In this document: positions 56,601 through 64,000 of the stretch, in pieces
How the letters are laid out: the number at the start of each line of letters is the position of its first letter
Position numbering within the stretch: the stretch's first letter is position 1
Origin: Berghia stephanieae
Lineage: Eukaryota; Mollusca; Gastropoda; Nudibranchia; Aeolidiidae
DNA: 64,000 nucleotides
Reading direction: 5' to 3'
Assembly (NCBI GenBank): GCA_034508935.3
Contig: CM067443.1
Span: 106,197,515-106,261,514, forward strand
Made by a program: the position numbers and the translations under genes
The notes under the pieces: model-generated
What the model saw: the letters and a program-made list of their open reading frames with translations, nothing else
What the model was told of the DNA's origin: nothing
Databases searched by the model: none

Positions 56601-59600
56601 ATATATAAAGGGAAATAGTTATAAGAAAAACAGGATCGAAATGTTCCTTAATTAAGAAAATTAAGGATATATATATTGAATACAAATTGAAATATAGCAA
56701 TATATTTTTACATGACGTAATTTTTGTTCATTTAATCCAGGTTGACTGCAGCAAAGGAGAAGTGGAAGGAAAAATGAATGACCTCTTCAAAGAAAGAGAC
56801 GAGTTACATTCTAGAATACAATCTCTAGAGTCTCAAAAGTCAGAATATGAGCGTAAATTGAATGAGCTGTCAGAATTATTACAGGAACAAAAGAATCAGG
56901 TACTGATTGTGTCTGAAGAATTAATAGCGTCACAACAACAAGTAAACACAGTGAGAAATGAAGTTACATCGTTACAGTCTGATAGACAAAAAGTAAATGA
57001 CTCAGTACAACAAGAATTGTCAGAACTAAAAAGCAAAATTGATGTGAAAGACAAAGAACATGAAGAAAGTGTAAAAGCATCAGAGGACATTATCCAGCAA
57101 CTCCAAGACAAGTGTGAGAACCAAGAGAAAGAAATTGATACAAAACAATCTAGAATTGATGAATTAGAAACCGCATTGAAGGAAAAAGCTGTAGAACTGG
57201 AGGAAAATACGTGTAAGCTTGAAAATTTGAAGAAAGATCTAGAAACTCACAAGGGTATCATCCAAAGTTTGGAGTCATGTCAAGAGAGAATCCAAACAGA
57301 GAAGGCCAGTTTAGAAGAGAAGTTAACTATTCTGGAAGATATTGTACAAGATTTGAAGAAGTCCAAAGAGGAAATGAATGAAAAACTGGAGGAACATCAA
57401 AATACCCTAGTCAAACAAATTACAGAGGAGAAAGGTGCTTTAGAGGTGAAAGTCTCAGAATTAATGTCCCATGAAGATGACTTACAAGAACAAATAAAAT
57501 CATTTGAAAAAACACTGTTATCAAAAGATGACGAAATTGTTGCCATTAGATCAGTTATGGAAGATAATGCAGCCTATATTAAGTCTGTTGAAGAACAGCG
57601 TGAAAAGATTACAGAAGAACTCAACAGAGAAACCAACAGGTCGAAGAATCTGAAGCCAAGTTGACAAAAACTCTTGAAAAGTTTGAAAAGTTACGATCTG
57701 AGGCAAATACAAAAATTAAAGGCTTGAAAGATATGAAGGATTCTCTCACAGATCAAATCAGCCAAAAAGATCAAGAATTTGAAGAAAAGATTTCCTTGTT
57801 ATCGAAAGAGAAAGAAGAACTCGCACAGAAATATGAAGAGATGTTATTGACCAAAGGAGAAGAGATAAAAACATTGGAAGAATCTTTCAAAACACAATTT
57901 GAGGAAAAACATGCAAAATATAAAGAAACCATGACAAAGCTGAAGGAAAAATATGAAGAGAAATTAAAAGAGAAAGATTCTGAATTTGAATCGCGCATGA
58001 ATGAATTGACATCTCAAAATCAATTTAGTGTTGAAGATATCACAAAGAACTTTGAACGTTTGAAGGAAGATCAGTTGAAAGAACAAGAAGAGAGGCATGC
58101 AGCATTGTTGAAAGAAACTGTCTGGAATGGGAAGAAAAAATGAAGAATATCTCTCAGGAACATAATCTGCATTTGGAGTCCTTGAAAGGAGACATGGTTC
58201 AGAAAACTAATGATGCAGAGCTCAGATTATCCAAAATTCAAGAAAAGTATCAAGAAGAAATTGAATCTTTAAAAAAATCTTTGGCTGAGAAAACAAAAGA
58301 CCTAGAAGAGTTTAACGGTGATTCTCAAAAACAAAAAGAGGAAGTTGAAACTCTCATGGAATCTTTAGGCTAAAAAAGACTCTGAAGTCTTAGAATTGAT
58401 GAATTCATTGCAGACTTTGGAAGAGAAACAGAGAGAAGGTTTGGAATCTGAACAAAAATTAAAAACTATGCTGGAAGAAAAAGACAAAAAGCTGGAATTG
58501 ATGGCGGGCACCATTACTGCTGAGCATGAAGCATTGCAGAAGCAACTTGCATTGGAGATGGGTCGATCTGAAAAGTTAGAAATTGAATTGAAAAACATTG
58601 AAAAGACCAATTCCTTGGCAATGGAAGAGAAGGACTCTATCGTGTATGGACAAAAAGACAAGATATCTCAACTTCAAACAGAATATTATTCAATGGAGGA
58701 GATATTAAAAGCAACAAATAATTCGTTACAAGAAAATATTGATCAAGTGAAGAATCTGCAAGAAAAGATAGAAGGGCTGCAGATGGAAAAAAATTCTCTT
58801 ATTGAAGATAAAGAGAAGATGGCAACAGACAAAAAAATGAACTCTCACAACTGAAAGAGGAGTTAGTTATGTTAAAATCCCAGAAGGAGTCTGAGGTCAA
58901 TGATTTGAAGGCAAGTAAAGACGAATTTGCTGCACATTTAGAGAAAGAGCAACAGAAGTATGAAAGACTTGAAATATCTTTGAATGAGCAGATCATGATA
59001 CTGAAAGAGCAGCTGCAAAATTCTCAAAGTCAAGCAGAACTGTCATCGAATGAGCTTCAAAGCACTTTACAGCTGAAGATTAAAGAAGGAGAAGAAAAAT
59101 TATTGTTGCAATTAGAAAACCACCAAAAAGAAATTGAAAACATTCAACGTGAAGGAGATCAAAAAGTCAAGGATCTGAAACAGAAATTTGTTGTCAAAAT
59201 GAAAGAAATTCAAGGCCAAGCTAAAGGAACAATTGAGGGTTTGGAGGAAAAAATAAAAACTGAGAAAACAGCGCGGGAGGAAATGTATCATGAACTTACT
59301 CGTGCCAATACTCGTCTTTTGCAATTAGAAGAGAATTCCGGCTTATCCAAGGACACGATAGTTGATTTGGAAAATAAAGTACAAAGCTTGACTGCAAATT
59401 TGGAATCAAAGATGAAAGAACTTGAAGCACTTACAACAACTTCAGAAGAAAAGGACAAAAATTGGCAGCAAATATTGGAAGAGGCTCGTTTGAACTGTCA
59501 AGAGATGAGCAGCAAGCTGAGTGAAGCAGAGAAAATATTAAAAGAGAAAGAATTAGGGTATGAAGAAGTTAGTTCCAATTTAATTTCTTCCAAGCAACAA

Positions 59601-62600
59601 CTCAATGACATGAGATCTCAAATAGAAGAGAGGGATGCCCAAATTTCAGCTCTTCACACTCAAAATGGGTCCATTGTGGAATCCTTTAATAATGAGAAGA
59701 AATCACTGGAAGATGAATTACAAAAGAGTGAAGAAAAATCTCGACAGCTGGAGTCTCTTCTTGAAAAGACTAACAAATTATTGGAAGAAGCTCAAAACCA
59801 AAAGGTAGAACTTGAGGGCAAGGTTCAATCCATTGATCAGACAAAATCTGAGGTGGAAGAAAAACAACGAGAAAAGTCCGAGTTGGAAAATAAACTTGCC
59901 CAAACTTTGGAAAGTCTCCATACGGTGGAGAAATGCAAGTTGGATTTTGAAAAATCATTAGAAAGCAAGACTTCACAAGTGAATGATCTGCAACAAGAAT
60001 TGGAGGATATTCAGTCACAAATTAAAATTCAAAAAGAGGATTTTGAAAATCAACTTCACACAGTGAAGGAAGCGCACAATGCTGAAGTAGATGAATTAAC
60101 CACAAAATTGGACTCACAAAGTAGTTCTAAAGTTGCCGATTACAAAAAGAAAGCAGAGGTGTACATTTCTCAAGTGAAAAAACAACTTCAAAGTGAGAAG
60201 GAAGCTTTGGAGATGCAACTGAAAGAAAAGATAACAAAATTGGAAGACGATGTTTCTGGCTTGAACTCTCAAGTTGAAATTTTGACTAAAGATAAAGAGA
60301 GATTAAGCTCTGATCACCAAACACAATTGCAAGACATTGAAACTCGTCATAAAGAAGAGATTATGACTAAAGAATCTGTGATAAAGGAAAAAGAAGAAAA
60401 CGAAAACCAACATAAACAATCAGAATTATCATTAGAGGAGAAGTTATCAGATGCCATCAGTGAAAATGAAGCTTTGAATAAGAGACTGTCTGACGTTGAG
60501 ACAAAGGCAGACACTTCCAGGGTGCAGTACGAATGTCAATTTGATGATTTGAAAGAAAAGGTTGCAAAAGCAGAAAAATATGCAGAATCTGTCAAGTGTG
60601 ATTATGATGACAAGTTGGCAGAGATGGAAAAAGATGTAACTGACAGAATTCAGGAAGCCGATCAAAAGAACAAAGCCCTATTGGAAGAACAAGAGAGTGA
60701 GCATGCCGGTAAAGTCAAGCAGCTGGTTAGAGATATGAATCTTCAAATGGCAAAGAAAGAAAGGGAGTTTGAAGAGACCCTTGCACAAGCATATGGTAAG
60801 AATGAAATTGAATTTATTTTATTTTACTGGGTTTTTTACATTCCTTGATGGTGTTGTGTCGTTTTAGCATCTTCTGAAATTTTCATTTTTCATCAAGAGT
60901 AAAATCATGAAATCCCAAGATTTCTCTGAGATCCAGTTTCTGTTGGGCTCTTCATGTATCCATTAACTGTGTTTTTTCTAACGCTTGGCTGAAGTGTTCT
61001 ATGGAGAGGTCTGCCTGGTCCTGTATTGCCTCACATTTATTCTCAACAGATATGCTGCTTGAACTGTACTTGTATTATTGGATTTTTCAGTTTTTCTGTG
61101 TCAAAACGTCTTTTCTTCATTATTTTTCTTTGCTTTCCTCAGTTTCATTGCTAGTGATAATTACTGCATACATGTCATTCTTTTAATCCTTCCATCATGT
61201 AAACTGAAGAAGATATACGAAAAATTAAAATGAAGCATCCTTCCAATTGCTATGATCTTGTTCCCATCACTACATCGTCACCTTAAAACTGCATTGGTAT
61301 TCTATTGCCTATTATGCCTGTTATAGCAAATAACTATTTCCACTGGGTGGGGATCCTGACCTCCCATAGCGGGCAGGGAGGTACACACTGTGTCTTCTAT
61401 CCCCTTATATCTGTTTTCCAACATGCTTTCAGTCTTTGTCTTGGAATGAGATTACTTGTTTTTTTCCTGGCCCTCGCCGGAGTCCTAGCTGGGAGGGAAA
61501 CAGTCAAATGCATAATTATTGTTTTGGGAGATGATATTTTTTTCCTTGTAAATCATCTCTGTTATGTATTATTATATTTGTTATTTTGAATGTATGATAT
61601 AAGCATTTGAGTGTATTCCTCTTTGTTGGATTTTGTGCTTGTGTCCGGATGAGACTTATAGGTGATCTCAAACTAAGTACATTGGTGATATGCTCTTGGA
61701 ATCTACATCTGATCCCTATTTGTTCCCAGTTCCCCTATGTCTTACTTTCTCTTGGATGCTTCAATTGTAATTCTAGAACTTTTTACTATCCAAGTTTCTT
61801 CCTTTTTACTGGCGCTGATATAACCTAAATGTGTTGCAAGCGCCATAAAACCCTTAAAAACAAACAAAACATAACTCTTTCCACCCTGGTTTATTTTGTC
61901 ACAAGGTGAAGTCAATAGAAGACAAGCTACTGTTGTAAGGATATCTATCCATTTGGACATATAAATTAAAGTGTTCAAAAGAGAATGCCTGTTCACAAGA
62001 CACCACACGCAGTCAAGAATAATAATCGAGAAAATAGGCACTGGTGTACGATAAAGATCTGAAAAAGTGTGTATATAAGAATGATAGACAAAGCAAGAAA
62101 GAAAAAGACTATTCCAAAATATCAGTCTTCCTTGACTGAGGATCGAACCTCGACCCCCTCGAGACTATTTTTTTTTTCTTGTACTTTTCTTTCTTGCTTT
62201 GTCTTTTTCTTATACACTTTTATCAGATCTTTATCAAGAGTAACAAACAATATGATATATAAATATACTTATCGACTAATCTATAAAATATGTCGGGGAA
62301 CTATAATGATATATTTTGGTTATAGAGTGGTTTCATAAATAAAGTAATAGATTATCATACAAACAATGTACAGGCAGGTCTCTATTGGTGTGTGTTGTTT
62401 GTGTGTGTGTGTGTGAGAGTGAGTGAGTGGTGTGCGTATGTTATCTAGATTTTTTTCTTGTTATTTTAACATTTTTGTCATACTTGTTACTGTGAAGCAC
62501 AAAAGAGCATGACCTAGTCAAGGGTATGCACGTTCATCATCATCATCATCATCATCATCATTCTGGGTGGGTTCTTTGACCTCCCATGGTGGGCAGGAGA

Positions 62601-63104
62601 TCATGCTGTGTCTTCTATCCCCTTATATCTGTTTTTTCCTAATTGCTTTAAGTATTTGTCCTAGCCCTGGCCGGAGTCCATGACTCTGATGGAAACAGTC
62701 AAGTTATAGTTTTGGGAGATGATATTTTTTTCCTTGTAGATAATCTCTCTGTTATGTATTGTTAGATATGTTGCTTTTAATGTATAATGTACGCATTTGG
62801 GTGTGTTCCTCTTAGTAGGGACATGTGCTGGGGACATGTGCTTGCGTCTGGATGAGACTTTTAGGTGATCTCAAACTAAGTGCAATGACAGTTGCTCTTG
62901 GAATCTACACCTGTTTCCATCCTATTTGTACCATTCCCCTTTGCCATACTTTTTCTTGGCTGCTTTAATTGTAAGTCTAATCTTTTGACTATTCCACTTT
63001 TTTCCTTTTTGCTGGCGCTGGAATGCCATAAATATGCCGCAAGCGCCGTAAAACCCTTAAAAACAAAGAAACAATCATCATTATTTTTTATTATTATTAT
63101 TATA

Positions 63105-63159
<55 letters not shown>

Positions 63160-63264
63160 TATTATTATTATTATTATTATCATTAGTATTATTATTGTAA
63201 ATGTTGTTACTTAGAAGTAATTCACCTTGTTGTACTCAAGCAATGCCATTTTTTTTAGTATATG

Positions 63265-63361
<97 letters not shown>

Positions 63362-63508
63362 GTCATTTTGTTTACAGAAAAAGGAGAAAGAGGAGAGCAA
63401 GGCCTGATGAGGGAGCATGAGAATGACATGGTAGAGCTTCGTAAAGAGATTAAGGAGAGAGATGATAAGATTGATGATTTACATCTCGAATACAAGATGA
63501 AGCTAGAG
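41565..63508 (+). CDS. GOLGA4: GOLGA4 (golgin-245), spliced gene, GRIP domain off the right edge
   Basis: Join: 41565-41642, 43248-43448, 43809-44072, 45364-45411, 45910-46065, 46768-46923, 47793-47915, 48643-48771, 49444-49591, 50362-50540, 50926-51045, 51732-51911, 53059-53319, 53499-53747, 55799-55960, 56741-60795, 63378-63508. All introns are GT-AG and phases agree. About 2,200 residues are visible, almost all coiled coil. Landmarks matching human GOLGA4: start MFKNLKKKL (human MFKKLKQKI), SDAESEMEE (SDMDSEAED), RMSELREQIQLDQLAKRDLE (RIAELREELQMDQQAKKHLQ), LLQKCKETI, and VKQLVRDMNLQMAKKEREFE (LKQLMREFNTQLAQKEQELE). Known role: a trans-Golgi tether whose GRIP domain binds ARL1 and whose N-terminus captures endosome-derived vesicles through TBC1D23. 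The GRIP exons should follow 64000. Confidence 0.94.
42655..43125 (+). mobile_element. Interspersed repeat R1, diverged near-full copy
   Basis: In GOLGA4 intron 1. Matches the 61.3 kb copy in order: CCCATGGTGGGCAGGAGGTC, CTGGTCCTGGCAGAGGTCCT, AGCTGGGAGGGAGGCAGTCA, CTTTGTAAAGCATCTCTCTT, then the end AAGTGCCGTAAAAC. Confidence 0.75.
43248..43448 (+). CDS. GOLGA4: GOLGA4 exon 2
   Basis: Codes 67 residues, LDDGEDKNVSSDSIGKP through LSEGPESSHYE, phase 0, a Ser/Pro/Asn-rich disordered linker as in the vertebrate protein between the N-terminal motif and the first coil. Confidence 0.85.
43809..44072 (+). CDS. GOLGA4: GOLGA4 exon 3
   Basis: Codes 88 residues: serine-rich RTSSISSMASESTFFPS, then VPSDAESEMEESSVNLS and the start of the coiled coil ELYGFVKRFEKRGLKYKTKF. 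Parallels human SDMDSEAEDLVGNSDSLNKEQLIQRLRRMERSLSSYRGKY in order. Confidence 0.9.
44420..44880 (-). pseudogene. LINE reverse-transcriptase 3' fragment (CR1/L2/I-like)
   Basis: Minus strand codes KMLDYLRRNIHQIPK, then in another frame QAYITIIRPILAYESVA and DPHSQKDINMSEKVQGATL. Known: the pattern LRRNL-(x)n-AY-TIVRPILEYAS-VWDPHTKKDI-KLE-VQR is the C-terminal region of CR1/L2-type LINE ORF2. Several frame changes and a stop in place of the usual Trp show it is dead. Located in GOLGA4 intron 3. Confidence 0.75.
44950..45082 (-). repeat. Interspersed repeat R2, copy 2
   Basis: Reverse complement of the 16523-16655 repeat with modest divergence. Confidence 0.75.
45215..45310. repeat. GTA/GTT-rich low-complexity stretch
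   Basis: Interrupted TAGTAGTAGTTG units just upstream of GOLGA4 exon 4. Its Val-rich open frame is an artefact. Confidence 0.85.
45364..45411 (+). CDS. GOLGA4: GOLGA4 exon 4
   Basis: Sixteen codons, LASAYKDMIQEREKLK, phase 0, TTTCAG acceptor and GTAAGA donor. Human equivalent: LVTAYQMLQREKKKLQ. Confidence 0.88.
45910..46065 (+). CDS. GOLGA4: GOLGA4 exon 5, best-conserved coil
   Basis: Codes 52 residues: AQCQDRAFRRMSELREQIQ, then LDQLAKRDLEENY and DEKDEYMKVLQTQ. Aligns gap-free with human SQSQDKSLRRIAELREELQ...EEKDQYISVLQTQ. The acceptor is CTACGAAG. Confidence 0.92.
46768..46923 (+). CDS. GOLGA4: GOLGA4 exon 6
   Basis: Codes 52 residues, NKLLKEGKDIPEELQAK, an Ala/Pro/Ser linker, then SSEEIDLLKSK. 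Phase 0 at both ends. Confidence 0.83.
47793..47915 (+). CDS. GOLGA4: GOLGA4 exon 7
   Basis: Codes 41 residues, INRQDGLLQKCKETITNYKE, then KVTQLSTDKQDLIKKLEAAGQ. Human: VKRQENLLKRCKETIQSHKEQ. Confidence 0.92.
47961..48440. mobile_element. MITE with 13-bp TIRs and TTACGAAT subterminal repeats
   Basis: ACAGACCTGCCTA at 47961-47973 and TAGGCAGGTCTGT at 48428-48440 are exact inverted repeats, with TTGT on both outer sides as a possible 4-bp duplication. GTTACGAAT occurs at least three times near the left end and once near the right. Lies in GOLGA4 intron 7. Confidence 0.82.
48643..48771 (+). CDS. GOLGA4: GOLGA4 exon 8
   Basis: Codes 43 residues, GVSANSMPSADIAKLQSQIK then EARKIIEQLETDREVAIAGV and KQQ. 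Human: LRDAKNLIEQLEQDKGMVIAETKRQ. Confidence 0.9.
49444..49591 (+). CDS. GOLGA4: GOLGA4 exon 9
   Basis: Codes VHEEMEKKDAELDQMRSQF and onward to DDLKAT plus one base. Human: MHETLEMKEEEIAQLRSRI. The phase-1 end pairs with two bases at the start of exon 10. Confidence 0.87.
49612..49705. repeat. T/G-rich low-complexity stretch
   Basis: TTTTTTG-type words directly after the exon 9 donor; apparent coding extension beyond the donor is an artefact. Confidence 0.85.
50362..50540 (+). CDS. GOLGA4: GOLGA4 exon 10
   Basis: Starts with two bases completing Asn, then QDQLTKAREIIKKLKEEKKQ and KAEANMEEEKEKMISELKRG, ending AITVMQ. Coiled coil; TTTCAG acceptor and GTCAGT donor. Confidence 0.85.
50926..51045 (+). 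CDS. GOLGA4: GOLGA4 exon 11
   Basis: Forty codons, EQMEKDHAEKLANALEKKD then TIWNEKMASLVTVHQEEVLSK, phase 0. Coiled coil. Confidence 0.86.
51383..51689 (+). mobile_element. tRNA-derived SINE with V-type tail
   Basis: Box A TGGTCAAGTGGTATGACAC and box B GAGTTCGAGCC show a tRNA head. The end CTTGTAAAGCGCTTTGAGCA, then GCGCTATATAAAAGC and poly(A), is the widespread V-SINE-type 3' domain. It sits in GOLGA4 intron 11, sense orientation, ending about 40 bases before the exon 12 acceptor. Confidence 0.9.
51732..51911 (+). CDS. GOLGA4: GOLGA4 exon 12
   Basis: Sixty codons, ERDRDLAVSTMQDEVQQK through DELLRLIEQLKS, phase 0. A SINE poly(A) tail ends about 40 bases before its acceptor. Confidence 0.85.
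52097..52400 (+). mobile_element. Older copy of the 51.4 kb SINE
   Basis: Same order of blocks as 51383-51689: GTATGACACT, GGGTTAGAGTCCTACTC, CACTGCACTCAGGTGTAAAA, GTACCTGGC, ACAGGCGTCAT, ACCCCTTGTTAATCACTTTT. About 20-30% diverged by eye. Confidence 0.85.
53059..53319 (+). CDS. GOLGA4: GOLGA4 exon 13
   Basis: Eighty-seven codons, EKIEQENNFIKYQEDSNQK through ALKTKHDEVLQ, GTTTCAG acceptor and GTAATT donor. Coiled coil. Confidence 0.87.
53499..53747 (+). CDS. GOLGA4: GOLGA4 exon 14
   Basis: Eighty-three codons, EMSADAENLHKAEMESLK through SKEKEHELLME, phase 0. Contains a short internal duplication (LKMEHDRLLDS / MKVEHDRLLLD). Confidence 0.87.
54064..54195. repeat. Three spaced copies of a TATTGAGGACGAG motif
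   Basis: GGTCCAATATTGAGGACGAG, GGTCCAGTATTGAGGACGAG and AGTCCATTATTGAGGACAAG at spacings of about 45-50 bases, with GCGCGC nearby, in GOLGA4 intron 14. Confidence 0.85.
55799..55960 (+). CDS. GOLGA4: GOLGA4 exon 15
   Basis: Fifty-four codons, ELHSAIKGKENDKDQLQVQ through SALSEENSRLKEQ, phase 0, GTAAGA donor. Coiled coil. Confidence 0.86.
56741..60795 (+). CDS. GOLGA4: GOLGA4 exon 16, giant coiled-coil exon
   Basis: About 1,350 residues of uninterrupted heptad-rich coiled coil from VDCSKGEVEGKMNDLFKER to EETLAQAY plus one base. Its end, VKQLVRDMNLQMAKKEREFE, matches human LKQLMREFNTQLAQKEQELE just upstream of the GRIP region. The frame shifts four times: a base seems missing near 57635, near 58115 and near 58835, and one seems extra near 58365. 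With these allowed for, the exon ends in phase 1 and joins exon 17 correctly. Coding quality is the same on both sides of each break, so consensus errors are likelier than loss of function. Confidence 0.88.
61343..61870 (+). mobile_element. Interspersed repeat R1, full-length copy
   Basis: About 528 bases from CTGGGTGGGGATCCTGACCT to CGCCATAAAACCCTTAAAAA. No open frame, no tRNA boxes and no inverted ends were seen. The A-rich tail (TTAAAAACAAACAAAAC) suggests a retroposon, perhaps a LINE 3' end. Confidence 0.85.
62050..62235. mobile_element. Foldback element with tRNA-like box B in the loop
   Basis: Arms 62050-62106 and 62183-62235 are reverse complements with few differences (GATAAAGATCTG at the outer ends, ACAAAGCAAGAAAGAAAA inside). 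The loop holds GAGGATCGAACCTCGACC, whose reverse complement contains GGTTCGATCC, a box B consensus. In GOLGA4 intron 16. Confidence 0.8.
62395..62430. repeat. (GT)n microsatellite
   Basis: TGTGTGTGTG followed by GAGTGAGTGAG in GOLGA4 intron 16. Confidence 0.9.
62563..63070 (+). mobile_element. Interspersed repeat R1, full-length copy
   Basis: CTGGGTGGGTTCTTTGACCT to CGCCGTAAAACCCTTAAAAA, similar throughout to the 61343 copy. Preceded by (CAT)9 at 62534-62562 and followed by an ATT array, so both borders are simple repeats. Confidence 0.85.
63080..63365. repeat. Two (ATT)n arrays flanking a short unique stretch
   Basis: ATT arrays at about 63086-63195 and 63267-63362, separated by about 70 bases. 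The second ends 15 bases before GOLGA4 exon 17, replacing the usual pyrimidine tract region with TTA/TTG-rich sequence. Its open frames (Ile, Tyr or Leu only) are artefacts. Confidence 0.95.
63378..63508 (+). CDS. GOLGA4: GOLGA4 exon 17, last one in the window
   Basis: Two bases completing Glu, then KGERGEQGLMREHENDMVEL and RKEIKERDDKIDDLHLEYKM KLE, GTAAGA donor. Human: AQEVEAELLESHQEETNQLLKKIAEKDDDL. Only 15 bases of flank separate the exon from a long ATT microsatellite. Confidence 0.88.
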
Positions 63509-63680
63509 GTAAGACTGACAGTAATTGGGAATTTCCCACTTGGTAAAGAGAGAATACATGAATCTGTAGTTTGTATCATTTGAGTTAGATCTCAAGTTAA
63601 CTAATTTGCTTCTATCACTAACATCTGCCATCATCTCTTGTCGCCTTTTTTCTATTCATACATACAGAGAGAGAGAGAGA

Positions 63681-64000
63681 CTGGGTGGGGTTCCTGACCT
63701 CCCATAGTGGGCAGGGGGGTACATACTGTGTCTTCTATCCCCTTATATCTGTTTTCCAACATGCTTTGTCTTTGTCTTGGAATGAGATTACTTGGTTTTG
63801 TCCTGGTCCTGGCCCTGGCCGCAGTCCTAGCTGGGAGGGAAACAGTCAAATATATAGTTAGTTTTGGGAGATGGTATTTTTTTCCTTGTAAATCATCTCT
63901 GTTATGCACTGTATTATGTTTGGTTTACTTATTATTATATGATTTGTAAACATTTGAGTTTATTCCCTTTGGTGGGGATCTGTGCTTGTGTATGGATGAG
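63681..64000 (+). mobile_element. Interspersed repeat R1, cut by the window edge
   Basis: Starts CTGGGTGGGGTTCCTGACCT right after a (GA)n tract (63666-63680) and matches the 61343 copy to the end of the window (GTGCTTGTGTATGGATGAG). Third direct copy within 2.7 kb. Confidence 0.85.

Noticed and set aside
62892-63200. 102-codon open frame ending in Leu/Tyr runs
   Set aside because: R1 sequence read into an ATT microsatellite.

Overview
The window is animal nuclear DNA: AT-rich, full of introns, microsatellites and old transposons. Protein identity to vertebrate orthologues is moderate, so an invertebrate is likely. A marine lophotrochozoan such as a mollusc is my guess, but no marker in the window settles it.

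Two host genes, head to head, account for every confident exon. On the minus strand, 3534-37456, lies LRRFIP, the single-copy-type relative of vertebrate LRRFIP1/LRRFIP2 (Flightless-I-interacting coiled-coil protein). Nine coding exons are visible, and its C-terminal exons lie beyond the left edge. On the plus strand, 41565-63508, lies GOLGA4 (golgin-245). Seventeen phase-consistent exons include one of about 4 kb, and the C-terminal GRIP-domain exons lie beyond the right edge. The two start codons are about 4.1 kb apart. From memory, human LRRFIP2 and GOLGA4 are adjacent in the same divergent order on 3p22.2, so this looks like very old microsynteny.

The most notable structure is LRRFIP exon 7. 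A donor at 15075/15076 splices in phase into the conserved coiled-coil tail (exons at 4285 and 3648). Reading through that donor enters a roughly 3.8 kb acidic exon (15241 down to about 11404). This is the same choice that makes the short and long (GCF2/TRIP) isoforms of human LRRFIP1. The acidic exon contains two arrays of a 69-bp (23-residue) tandem repeat.

Layout: 1-773 long CTT/ATC microsatellite; 774-3533 repeats and LRRFIP intron or downstream sequence; 3534-37456 LRRFIP with introns carrying a DD37D-type mariner fossil (8.4-9.5 kb), a palindromic MITE (10.2 kb), a broken Tc1 element (19.1-20.1 kb), a hAT-like fragment (23 kb), a TIR element with a 5-bp duplication (25.3-26.5 kb) and an unclassified 2.8 kb TIR element that split a minisatellite (31.9-34.7 kb); 37457-41564 intergenic region with simple repeats, a SINE nested in another repeat, and a hAT-type MITE with a perfect 8-bp target duplication ending 118 bp before the GOLGA4 ATG; 41565-64000 GOLGA4, whose introns hold SINEs, a LINE fragment, MITEs, a foldback element and several copies of a roughly 500-bp repeat.

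Several single-base frame changes occur in the two longest exons but in none of the short ones. They could be assembly indels or genuine decay.
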